Shown one piece after another: positions 20,531 through 30,174 of a DNA stretch of 34,094 bases. Each line of letters opens with the position of its first letter. Positions within the stretch are counted from its first letter, which is position 1. Source of the stretch: Darksidea phi (lineage: Eukaryota; Ascomycota; Dothideomycetes; Pleosporales; Lentitheciaceae); NCBI GenBank assembly GCA_030770425.1, contig JASJFT010000332.1:1-34094 (forward strand). The letters run 5' to 3'. Below the pieces are notes generated by a model. It saw only the letters and a program-made list of their open reading frames with translations, searched no databases and was not told where the DNA came from. A program made the position numbers and the translations under genes.

Positions 20531-21554
20531 CTAATTGTGAAAGTGGGCAATCAACTGCTGCACATTAAATTTCTCGGGAAGCGCAGCCTTCTCACAGTTC
20601 TGTGAAGGTTTAGCTGTGGCCGAAGTAGCGGGAGCAGTCGTAGCTCTTGAACGTGCTGCTGCGACAGTGCTCTGAACGTTTTTAGCAATGGAGGTGGTTT
20701 GGTCAGTAGCGGTGGGCTTGAGCGAACCGCCGGTTGCACACACGATAGTTCCGTCGTTTCCAGCTTCCACCTCAACACCTTCGGGGATGACAGTGGGGCC
20801 GAGAGCGACGTATTTGTCAGCCGCAGTGTACATGTTGAAGAGGAGTCCCGGGTCGCTTGGGTCATTCGCGCCAGGAAAATCGACATCGTCTGGCGATAAG
20901 GTGCCGCTTCCGGAGATAGCGAGCTGGTAGCAAGACACGTATGGCTGTGCGCCATTGAAGCCATTTGTGGAGTGGAGAGCGATAGCCTCAGCGCGGAGAA
21001 GGTAATCGCCTGGAGCCAGGTCAGCCGAGAGAGCAAAGTTCATCTTTCCACCATTCGTATTAAGGTCCTTAGTGCCCCAGAAATCATCGGCACCGTTTGA
21101 ACCGGACGGGTTCTTCTTCCACGCGCTCTGGAAAATCTTGAACCACGTATCGAACCATCGGCCGTGACTGCGTCTTCGACTTTGGTGAGGTAGGCCATGA
21201 CGAGCCCGTAGTGTGCTCCACCGATAGTCTCCTCGCCGGTGCGCGCATCGTGTTGGTGCATTTCGATGGTTACGGTATCGCCGGCTGCGGCAGCGCAGGT
21301 TGTAGATGCAGCCTTGGGACTTGCATTGCCTAGACTGTCAGTGTGTGGTCGTTGAAACTACGGTGTCTTGAACTTACATCATTACATCAGATGTCATTGC
21401 TCGTGACATCGGTGATGGTGTCGTTGCTCTGAGGCTCCCTCACGCAAGTCTTTGCTTGATCCCCTCCGTTCATCCAGAGTTCCTGCCAGGTAGCGTGGCT
21501 GGCCACTGATGTTGCCAGAGCGGTTACGTCTGCAAGTACTGTAACAGAGCGCAT
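20531..21554 (-). pseudogene. AA9 lytic polysaccharide monooxygenase, disrupted
   Basis: From ATG 21554 a signal peptide of 19 residues (MRSVTVLADVTALATSVAS) precedes HATWQELWMNGGDQ, so the mature protein would begin with the copper-brace His. The frame then reaches TGA 21389-21387 inside the conserved SNDIRC motif, where Arg CGA has become TGA. A 56-nt intron (21330-21385; branch CTGAC, acceptor TCTAG) leads to NASPKAASTTCAAAAGDTVT and then GGAHYGLVMAYLTKV, holding the second His. Near 21150 one base is missing; the frame moves to FKIFQSAWKKNPSG, then GDYLLRAEAIALHS and YVSCYQLAISGSG with the axial Tyr. There is no CBM1; the end is a Thr/Ala-rich linker and NCEKAALPEKFNVQQL. AA9 enzymes oxidatively cleave cellulose outside the cell. 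Two independent lesions argue for a pseudogene; either could be checked by resequencing. Confidence 0.85.
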
Positions 21555-22058
21555 GTTGTTTTGGATGTGTTAATCTGAAAAGAGTGAATAGAAACTAAAA
21601 AGGATATACCAGATGAGATCAAGAAGAGATTTAAAAGAGCAAATGGAAGGTAGACGCGGTCCTGACTCTCCACCAGAGTGGCGGAGTATCCTTCTGATAT
21701 TCCTCGGCCATTGTTGAGGTAGGGAGTGTAATATCACCTAAGACTAGTCTTGTCTGCGCCGTTGTTGTGTCGTGAACCTAGGGACTGGCGCTAATGGCGT
21801 GGTTCTCGCATAATCGTGGGATGGATGGACACGAACCAGGAGGTTGACCCCACGACCGGGTACAAGTTGGCAAGGTTGATGGCGCTTAGAAGCTAGTTGC
21901 TGGTATATAGCGTGGCTGGCCCTGCCAGTTAAAGGGTTACGGCTTGTCTTTACAACGAGCCTCGGGTATGTTGCCGAATCAGGAGGATGGAGGTTTGCTC
22001 CTCGATGCCTTGTTAAAGTATTAATGGCCAACCTCTGGTAGAAGTTCTCTATCGCGCA
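21555..22058. other. Intergenic; AA9 promoter side
   Basis: The upstream flank of the AA9 relic. Nothing else was recognised. Confidence 0.4.
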
Positions 22059-22398
22059 TCAACATGCGAGCGTTTGATCGGTGAGGTTATCGCGATCGGC
22101 AACGATGAGTGGTGGAAAAGTTCCATCGTTTCGAATGGAAGGCGAATTGCAGTACTCGAAACGGGTCTGTGCGGGATAACTAGCATCGGACCGTATGGGA
22201 TTTCCTGAGGAGTTGGCTTGAAAGCGGGCCTCGCTTAGAGTAGAGAACGACTGGAATTTCACGATAGGACAAGTGGTCGGTAATGAGAGAAGTGTAGAGT
22301 GAACGGGCAAAGGGGGTAGAAGGCAAATGCTGATGGTGAAGTCCTTGAATAGGAGCGATGTTACCGGTGTCGGATGAAGCCTGCGAAAAGCTTTCCAT
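22059..22398 (-). pseudogene. Candidate small gene in two overlapping frames
   Basis: ATG 22398 opens a frame with good codon composition (MESFSQASSDTGNIAPIQG, then ARSLYTSLITDHLSYREIP) that ends after 72 codons. An overlapping frame continues as TLSEARFQANSSGNPIRSDA and SPSIRNDGTFPPLIVADRD to TGA 22061-22059. A single shift around 22250-22310 would fuse them to about 112 residues; no good intron does so. It may be a broken lineage-specific gene or chance. No family was recognised. Confidence 0.25.
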
Positions 22399-22587
22399 GT
22401 TGCGGTGGCGCTATTGGTTGAGCTGAAACAATTTCAGGGGTATGAAACCGCCTTGGACGAATAAGGCAGAGGGACGAGCGCTAATGACGTCAAGAGTGCT
22501 TAACTCCAAATAATTAGCCTTTGGCGTATTTTGATTTTTAATGGTTGAACCCGTCACTGAGGCCGTAAGTTCATTTTGCGTCGCTAC

Positions 22588-23839
22588 TTATAGCTGTGTT
22601 GGGTACTTGGTCGTCTCAATCTTCTCTGGATAAGTCAGACCGCCCTGCTTCCTTACCTCGTCCATGACCTCCATAATAACAATGCTCTCGGCGAGGCTCT
22701 CATACTTTCCCTCCTTCCTGCCCTCCACTAGTGCCATCGCAGCCTCATCCGCTTCCCAGAACATACCGTGACCCTCCCCTTCGGCGTTCTTGCCTCCACC
22801 GAAACCGTTGTACCAACCGCTACCTTCGCCGGGTCCGGGCTGCGGCCAGTCCTTCTCCTCAACGGTACCATCCTTTAGGATAATCTTGGTTTTGGTGGGC
22901 CGGAAGGCAGGTGGGAATACTTGTATCTCACCCTTGGGACCTTGGATACGGATACTGGGTGTCTCGGTATTGCCGCCGGGAGAGGTCGCGATGCGCAACG
23001 ACGTAGTCGCAATGGCGTGCGCCTCACCGCCAGCTTCTTCGGAGCGTGGAAAGGTGAGAACGATGGTAGTAGTCTCGTCGGCATTCTTCGTTGCGGCGTA
23101 GTTTTTCAACGCAGCTACTACCTTTGGCGACTGCCGGACATTCTCGGGCTGAGTGTGGTAGAGCGTCTGGAAGACCCAGGTAAGGCTGTAGATGCCGAGA
23201 TCGAGTAGAGCACCTCCAGCAAGGTCGGGATTCACCATGCGGTTCTTCCCATCCTTGTACGACTCCTCCGGGTTCAAGGCCATGCTGTTGTCGGCGAAGA
23301 CGCGAGCAACGGGCCCAATACGGCCGGAGGTAATCTGCTCGCGCACGAAGATTGATAGCGGAAAATATCGCGTCCAGACAGCCTCCATCAAGAACAGTCC
23401 CTTGTCTTTCGCCTTGTCAGCCAAAGCGCGCGCCTGAGCGGCATTGACGGTGAATGCCTTCTCGCACAGCACGTTCTTGCCAGCCTCCAAGCACAACATG
23501 GCATTTTGATAGTGGTGCGAGTGCGGCGTCGCAATGTAGATGATGTCGACGTTAGAGTCCTTGACCAGCTCTTCGTAGGAGCCATATGCCTTCGCATCGG
23601 ATGGTGCGCCCACATCTTTAAGGAAACCCTCAGCGCGGGATTTGGATGACGATGATGCGGCAGCGACAACAGTATGTTTGATGCTCTTGACGCCGCGTGT
23701 GGTGGGGTCTACGAGCAAATCTTTGGTGCTGCGCAACGTCGATATTAGAGCTCAATGCGGGGTTGCGGGGTACTTACAAAGTGACGGCAATGCCGCCCGT
23801 CGCCAAAATACCCCAGCGGATTGTCTTTGGAGAGGACAT
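22588..23839 (-). CDS. Gfo/Idh/MocA oxidoreductase, dihydrodiol/D-xylose dehydrogenase type
   Basis: Two exons, 23839-23778 and 23728-22588, with a 49-nt phase-2 intron (23729-23777; donor GTAAGT, acceptor GCGCAG), giving 400 residues. Exon 1 supplies the start of the Rossmann fold, WGILATGGIAVTF (residues 9-21), so the gene needs it to be functional. Further landmarks are TPHSHHY, the catalytic-lysine motif CEKAF (EK at 110-111), FLMEAVWTRYFP near 134-144, and GGALLDLGIYSLTW (DLGIY near 196-200). This set is typical of NADP-dependent trans-1,2-dihydrobenzene-1,2-diol dehydrogenase / D-xylose 1-dehydrogenase relatives in fungi, soluble cytosolic enzymes that oxidise sugars or dihydrodiols. 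The usual EKP is EKA here, as in many fungal members. No lesion was seen. It is flanked by dead genes on both sides, making it the one intact catabolic enzyme of the middle part. Confidence 0.9.
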
Positions 23840-24529
23840 GATGAAGATACGTGTTGTTTAGGTTGAGAAGCGGAATGGGAGCGAAAATATAACCAAGAAA
23901 TTGGGAGGAAGGTAACGTAGCCTTCGTAAGGTTGCAGTTCCATCCGTTAACGTCATTGCCACCTACTTTAAAACATAAGCAGCCCGATGTCGGTGAAAAT
24001 AACTCCGGTGGATGAAACCCCACTCTTGCCATTCGGTATGTGACGAGCAGTGCAACCATGTATGGATGGGAGACACTGGATAAATGACGAGGCGACGTGG
24101 CCATGGCACGTCTCTACCACGACAACGACGGAAGCTGTGTGAGCACGCCGTGGTACTCCGCCGGGAAAAGCTCATCGATGGCCATCGCCGCGCAAATGCT
24201 TCGAGAATACAAACCGGAAAAGCCGCGAACCCTCAGTGAGTTGGCCGAAAATCAATCACATAGGTACGTGGTTGAGAAGGCATCTCACGGTGACTAAGCG
24301 AGATCCGCCGCTTCCCCCCCATATCGTTTAGGCACACCCAACGGCACAGTCAGATTCACCGTGATATAGATTCCGTACCTAGTTCCTTTCAAAAACTAAC
24401 ATTATAGTGGCTCTTCGTTCAGACCCGCCCACCCATAGTACTTCTTCAATCTCCGATGTATCCAATTCCAGAGCGTTCTATACTCTCTCCTCAACCTCGA
24501 CCCCATATATTGGGCACACATCACATACG
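23840..24529. other. Intergenic; dehydrogenase promoter side
   Basis: Contains the upstream region of the dehydrogenase gene. A plus-strand frame from ATG 24103 to 24297 (64 codons, MARLYHDNDGSCVST at its start) has reasonable composition but no recognisable motif, and I do not call it. Confidence 0.4.
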
Positions 24530-25130
24530 GTCTCATCTCCTTCGCCCGTATCGGTATCAAATACCCCATCCGCTGTTCTATCATCATAGCATTCCACTGA
24601 CGATCTCTACTCCCATTTGTCTACCAAGAATAACCCTTCGGTGGCAGATACAATCCGATTGCTGACCGAGGTGCCGGACGCATTTCAATTTCCGCACTAC
24701 CACTAGGGCACGCCGTCTTTGTGATCGATATCGGATGGGGTAATGGCTCTGGATTACACAAGCATGTTGTAGTAAGGGTGGGGACGGTGCGGGAGCCGAC
24801 GTCGTTGAAGTTGTGCGAAGTCCAGGCTGATGAGGATGTACCAGAGAGATATCTAAAGAGTAAAACGATGGCGCACCATACAATCCATTTGTTAGCCTTG
24901 GTGAGGTCAGCAATGACAAGCCAGATGAGAAGAGGTATGCCCCGGATCTTTTCGGTCATGGAAGCGAAGGTCAGTTCTCCGCAGATTTCAGTTGAGTAGG
25001 CGAGCGCCAACATGAAAATGGCTGGTGAGATATTAACTGGTTGACGGAAGATGATGGGATGAGGCGTACTGTGAAAAACAGTTCATGAAGTTGCTAGCAA
25101 TTTGGACTGAAAAGTATCGAAGCCGAGACC
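24530..25130 (-). pseudogene. Decayed MFS transporter, allantoate/pantothenate (ACS) type
   Basis: The minus strand reads GFDTFQSKLLATS, then a stop, then without start FMLALAYSTEICGELTFAS, TEKIRGIPLLIWLVIADL and a degenerate WTSHNFNDVGSRTV. This follows the second half of Dal5/Tna1/Liz1-like transporters, where the last piece is normally WxSxNSNTVRTRTVSAALYNM. In the next frame YYNMLV is followed by TAA in place of the Gln of NMFVQ, then DIDHKDGVP with TAG and TGA codons in what should be the YRRGNR segment. WNAMMIEQRMGYLI near 24597-24556 is the usual C-terminal WNAMTxEER element. The N-terminal half is missing. Members import allantoate, nicotinate or pantothenate across the plasma membrane. 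This copy cannot function. Confidence 0.65.
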
Positions 25131-25829
25131 GTGCAATGAAAGGGTGGGACATTGTTTGGGCGGTGCTATGGATTCAGAAGGCAAATCCAATAACGTACAG
25201 CGTCTTGTGGAATATACAGCGAATGGTCTTATTAGCGACAGTTGGGGTTAAAACACAAGGCATTAAAGGCCTACACATGTAGTGATTTATCGAGATGGTC
25301 GACACGCTAGCTTCACGAGATATTTTGCGTAAAGGCGTCATAGCCCTTAGTGATAACGCGAATGTGTCACGCAGATCGTGTTGAGATGCAGAGTGGCTTG
25401 AGCTGTGCAATTGATATTGTAGTGCTAATTGGGATCTAGCCTAGTAATTCCGCTATATGTACAGTGCTGGGGAGCGCTGTCAATACTTTCGCTTGCCTCT
25501 CTTGGTAGAACGTATCTAGACTTACGTCAATGCACTATATCTATGACATTGACTGAGAATGATACAGTTGAGCTAGGAGAAAGCCCTTGTCAAGCACAGC
25601 ACAGTACCTAGAGCTTGTTTCGGCCCTAACGACACCATCCTCGGAGTATGTTATGTGCGAAAAATTGCATATCAGTACCCGCGAACATGAGGAGGTATGG
25701 ATACATGAGCAGTACAACGTTGGTGGATACACTGGGAATACACGTGTGTGGCGGGGCTGGGAGCGTATCCCTTCATCGGTGGGTTCCGCCTCAAAGCAGT
25801 TCTTGGTATAACCAGTAAGCATTCTTAAT
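25131..25829. other. Intergenic, no gene seen
   Basis: Between the two relics, probably including the lost N-terminal parts of both. No readable protein similarity remains. Confidence 0.4.
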
Positions 25830-26748
25830 AGTCCACCAGTCGTTCAGGCAATAACCGCTGCGGCAGTCTCTCAGCGAGGTGTAGTCTTCTTCCGTAAACA
25901 GGACGACCTCGACAACGGTCTGTAGAAGGAGTTAGCACAGCGTCTTGGTGAACTATCTGGAAACCTGAGACCTTAAAGCTCCACAACTACCCTGTCAGTA
26001 ACTCCGGATGCCATCTTGGTGGAGAGGATGATGAGATCAGCTCCGAGCAAGCTAAGCAGATCTACAATAACTGGTTCCTCAATTTCAACAAGAAGCAGAG
26101 CGCAAAAAGCGGCTGGCACAGTGATATCACCTTCGAGCCTATCTTTAGCGATTACGCGCTTTTAAGGCTCACTGAGCTACCGAAGACCGGAGGCGGTAAG
26201 GGTGCTGACTCTGTTTGCGACGAATGGCCACTGGCCCATGAGACGATAGACACGCTCTGGGCATCCGGATATGAGCTCTACGACCGACTGTCAAAGCCGT
26301 ACCAGGAGTTCTTCGAGAAGCTCGGTTTAAACGTTGCCGCCGAGGGAACTAACTTCGGGCTCTATGACAAACCGAGGGGTGCTCCAGAAAACGGGGGGTA
26401 CCAATCTCCAAGCCATCCACCCAGTGATCCGTACAAATCCCGTGACTGGCTGGAAGTCTTTTTTGGCGTGGGACACCACGTGCAAAAGGCTGGCGAGCTC
26501 ACCGAAGAAGAGAGCAAGCGCACACTCGATTGGTTCGTGCAACTCATCGTGAAAATCACGACCTGCAGGTACGGCACAGGTGGCAGAACATGAATGACCT
26601 TGCAATTTGGGATAATCGTCATTCCGCACCGTTCAACTATGATGGATTAGGTGCGAGGACTAGACAAAGGGATGTCTCCCTGGGTGAGCGCCCTTATCTC
26701 GATCCAAATAGCAAGTCGAGGAGAGAGGCTCTATCGGAATCCACGTAA
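25830..26748 (+). pseudogene. TauD/TfdA alpha-ketoglutarate dioxygenase, 5'-truncated and frameshifted
   Basis: The relic starts within the protein at AVSQRGVVFFRKQDDLDN, meets TAG 25923-25925 (Gln CAG expected), and loses one base near 25961 (SGKPET context). A long frame free of stops then runs to 26592 with WHSDITFEPI (Fe ligands His and Asp) and YALLRLTELPKTGG. A 54-nt insertion at 26196-26249 has GTAAGG...GATAG borders and is an intron; its removal gives TGGDTLWASGYELYDRLSK. The frame departs at a G6 run (26393-26398), where AIHPVIRTNPVTGWKSF lies in another frame, returns at a T6 run (26459-26464) to VGHHVQKAGELTEEESK, and shifts again near 26551 to NHDLQVRHRWQ and NDLAIWDNR. In the end segment the expected third ligand His (GHR) is Gln (RQR). 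Family members hydroxylate sulfonates or other carboxylates. Beyond repair by one change. Confidence 0.85.
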
Positions 26749-28672
26749 GCATGGATGCGTTGTCGTTTGACAATGCAACTAGCCAAATTAGAGGCAAATT
26801 GCCGCCTCTCGGCTCGCTCTGAAATACAGCGCCTCCAAAAGTGCGTCGCATTTCTTTTATACTGCGTATATGTCTTTCACTCATGTAGAATGCCTCCGCG
26901 TGGTGTGGTCTCGGCTTTTGTGTAGGCCATTGCAGAGCGATGACGTCTCCCGGGGTGTATCGTCGCAATATGCATATCTCATTCCTCAGAAAAATTAGCA
27001 TGGAATCGATCGTCGAATGTTGGTGAATTGCGTGTCGTTCTCGAGTGGAAGTGGAGGACGGAAGAGGGCCATTATCGGATCTGCGGAAATGGGTCGGAGA
27101 TAAGCCCGGTTTGCTATTTTCCTTTTTCGCAGCGCCGCAACCTACGCCCACCCCTCCATCAACCGGAGATGCCCAGTGATCCAGCGCATTAAGACAGCTC
27201 ACGAATCATCAGCAGAGGCATCACCAGCATTATCTCCTGGTCCTCGAGAACCGCCCGTTTGCTTGTCCGGAAACACACGGTGCGGCTTCCTGCAAAATCC
27301 AGATGTCACCAACTGTAACGCAATCCTTCATCGTCGGAGCTTGCTTCATCTGCAATCCTTCGAAGTTACATTCTTGAGAAGTAGCATGATGAGAATAAAC
27401 GTGCCATGTCTCGCTTCAGGCGAAGTCCGGAGACAACCCGCCACAGAGTCAGCATCTCGAGACTGAAGCGCGACATCGGATCATGAGCCCACGGCACAAC
27501 TCTAAGGCATTACGCGGTAACTTAAACTTCGAACCCTCTCGACGTCCGCGGATGTCACTGGCGATATGTCGAAGATAGGCGCCTACGGCTCACCTGTAGC
27601 GCCCGGAACGAGGGCACTTAGACGGCAACAACCCCATCCGAAAGGAAGCGCGTTCATCTAGAAGCTTATTTGTTTGTTTGCCACATTGTGACCGTGAGCA
27701 GATCGTGGGGCAACTCCATATTGGCCATGCAAACTGCGACATTGGGCGACAAAACGAGAACGGCAAACCTAAGGGTTTCTCGTCAAACATACTGTGAGGC
27801 ATAAGGAAACAGTCACAACGCATAAGGAGAAGGGGGACGTTGTGGCCAAATATGTACGGTTGACACAACCCTCTAACGTTGCGAGCGGCAAGCTAGGGCT
27901 CCGTGACCGGCTGCGTTTGACCCCTGTCAGAAGGCCTCAGCTTGACTACGTTCAACACGGAAAGGTCTGAACAAACTGCACATGGGGCGCTGGTCCTGAA
28001 TTAACCTTAAGTGGGTCAATGTATGGTTCCATGCTTGAGGAGGCTGTGGCTGAAGAGAGGTGAATGAAGTGCGTGTCTTCTGATTGGCTCAAGAACCTTC
28101 GGAACGCCTGCCCCTCCTTCCGCCCCACAAGCTGAGCACTCTGCCGCAACGCCACACCCCCCCAAGCAGCCGGAAAAGAATATCAAACGCATAACGTTCA
28201 ACATCTGCTTCTATTCTTGACCTAACTGTTTGGGAGTGACAGGCACAATGTTCATCCCACAAGTCTTATTCGCAAACGGAACAACTTCTAAATGGGTCGT
28301 GCGGCGCTACGGGGAGGGAGGCATGTCACCTTCCCAAGAAGTGATCTTCCCGTCCGAGAACTTTGCAAAGGAATGGGCGCTTTTGTGCGTTTCGGGACGA
28401 AGTGGATAGACCTGAGGCTGAGTCCGTAGGGTCAGGCTGAAGCACTGAAGCGCCCTGGGGTAGTCCGAAGATGTGCGCTGGTATAAGACTGGCCTGAGGA
28501 ACGACTACAGAATGCCTCATCAGCATCAGTCAACAACATCTCCTTCTACAACTTGTTCGTGTTTCTTCGAATCTTCATTCTTACTTCCAGGTGAAGCCGG
28601 CCGGTCCTTACTATAACTTACATTCGATCACTCCTTTAGACGAGTTCTATATTCCGATCTCAAATCAGCAAA
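26749..28672. other. Long gene-poor stretch and promoter of the secreted protein
   Basis: About 1.9 kb. A minus-strand frame across 26660-27202 begins with GTG, overlaps the dioxygenase relic and has no motif. Nothing else is supportable. The last 150 bases, C/T rich with AAATC before the ATG, are the leader of the BAS2-like gene. Confidence 0.4.
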
Positions 28673-29519
28673 ATGGCTCCCATCTTCAAGGTCGCTGCCT
28701 TGCTCAACCGTAAGACATTCGACTCCCCATTTGGCAACCAGTAGTCTAACTACGAATCCAGTTTCTCTCTATGTCGCCGCCCAAGGCACTCAGTTCATCA
28801 CTGGAGCATGCACATCCGATGCCGACTGCGCATCCTCGTGCTGCGGCTTCAACTCCGGTAAATGCGCCGGCCCCGTCATAGCTCAAGAACGTGATGGCGG
28901 TTGCGGCTTCGGCGACGCCCAGCCGAACGATCTCGCAGCTCAGGCCCTCACCGGAGGGGCTACGAACGCAAACGCAGATGCGGCGCCAAGCACAACGGCT
29001 GCCGCTGCCGGTGCTGGTGCTACTTCCGCCGCTAAGGCACCAGGAACGCAGTTCATCACGGGCGAGTGTACTTCGGATGCTGATTGCGCATCGGCATGCT
29101 GTGGTTTCAACAGCGGAAAGTGTGCCGCTCCTATCGTCGCCCAGGAAAGGGATGGTGGCTGTGGATTCGGAGGCGCCCAGGCCAACAATAATGCCGTCGC
29201 TGGTGGAGCTGGAAATGCAAACGCCAACGGAAACGGAAACGCAGACGCGAATGCCAATGCTAATGGCAATGATAACGCCCAAGGTGCGCAAGGGGCTGCT
29301 GCGGCTGCCCCCGGATCCCAATTCATCACTGGACCTTGCACTTCAGACGCAGACTGTGGCTCTGGATGCTGCGGATTCAACTCCGGGAAGTGTGCGGGTC
29401 CGGTGGTGGCACAGGAACGTGATGGTGGGTGTGGGTTTGGCGATGCGCAGCCCAATGATAATGCGGCCCAGGCTCTGCAGAAACGCAGCTTGGGACGCAG
29501 GGGCGCTGCTTTCATGTAA
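28673..29519 (+). CDS. Secreted three-domain cysteine-rich protein, BAS2-like
   Basis: Exons 28673-28709 and 28762-29519 join over a 52-nt phase-1 intron (donor GTAAGA, acceptor ATCCAG), giving 264 residues. Exon 1 is essential because it encodes the signal peptide, MAPIFKVAALLNLSLYVAA. Three near-identical domains begin at residues 21, 107 and 197. Each has six Cys in the pattern C-x5-C-x3/4-CC-x6-C-x13-C, with QFITGxCTSDADC, SGKC and QERDGGCGFG conserved. Single-domain proteins of this kind are annotated as biotrophy-associated secreted protein 2 (BAS2)-like in plant-associated fungi; a role in host interaction is inferred, not shown. The linkers are low-complexity: Ala/Thr rich, then Asn/Ala/Gly rich. 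A dibasic KR near the C-terminus (QKRSLGRR) could be a Kex2 site. The frame is intact in a neighbourhood of pseudogenes. Confidence 0.85.
28785..29460 (+). repeat. Three tandem coding repeats
   Basis: The unit of about 47-50 codons starts at 28785, 29043 and 29313, with spacers of unequal length and composition. Many synonymous third positions differ between units while the protein is nearly constant, so the duplication is old and the amino-acid sequence has been kept by selection or homogenised incompletely. Confidence 0.85.
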
Positions 29520-30021
29520 ACATTGCTAATGGAAGGATGTGATTGAGGCTTGGAGGATGATCGAGCACATGGTTTCTTTACTGCAGCGCGCAGAGCGTGT
29601 TGGGGTACTAATATTGTTGGACATGGAGAGACTTCTTTTTTCATTCAGTCGTTTCCATAGAGTTCATATACCTCAAAATTTGTCACACTACTTTTCACCA
29701 ACTCATGGACTGCTCGTACGAAAAAACATGAATATCTCTGTGGTGACTTTGATGAATAGGTAGAGCATCGGGTAGTCGGTTTTACCTAGCATGTCTCGGC
29801 CTAAAACATCTGGAAATTTCTATTGGGCGGACTACGTCTCCTAGCAATTCTCAAGGAGTATTGCGCTGGGAACTCATTAGCGTGTAGTTAGCTGCTTTAT
29901 GTCACCGACAGATTTTATGCAGAGGATGTAAATTGCACCATTTTGTGGCGACTGCTGTTTTTCTCTTTATAAAAAAAAAATTCCTTTTAAGCTTCTAGAT
30001 CAGACTTAATTGATCGCAATG
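29520..30021. other. Convergent intergenic gap
   Basis: The 3' flanks of the BAS2-like gene and the DUF7587 gene. It contains an A9 run near 29970. No gene was seen. Confidence 0.45.
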
Positions 30022-30174
30022 CTAACTAGAAAGGGCGGCGTTATCTGCATCCCGAACCCCATTACCGGAGTACATCGCCGGCGAAAGCTCAGCCCCGACA
30101 AACCATCCAGCCATCGCTTTCTCAGTTAATTCCACATGCGCCCACCCTTTGTGCTCAGCGCCAGTCACTTCCTT
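30022..30174 (-). other. Open, coding-like extension behind the DUF7587 stop
   Basis: Directly after the TAG at 30177-30175 the same frame continues for 50 sense codons to the next TAG at 30024-30022. It reads KEVTGAEHKGWAHVELTEKA, then GWFVGAELSPAMYSGN, a protein-like sequence unlike random 3' flank. This is most likely the original C-terminus, cut off by a nonsense change; programmed readthrough is a weaker possibility. Confidence 0.55.

Noticed and set aside
20551..21036. 161-codon frame antiparallel in phase to AA9
   Set aside because: It is the shifted reading of the AA9 C-terminal half, whose own frame carries the family motifs.
26660..27202. 180-codon leftward open frame
   Set aside because: Begins with GTG, overlaps the readable dioxygenase relic on the other strand, and has no motif.
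28746..29644. Long open frames on both strands over the BAS2-like gene
   Set aside because: They are shadows of a repetitive GC-rich coding sequence; only the plus-strand frame has a signal peptide and Cys pattern.
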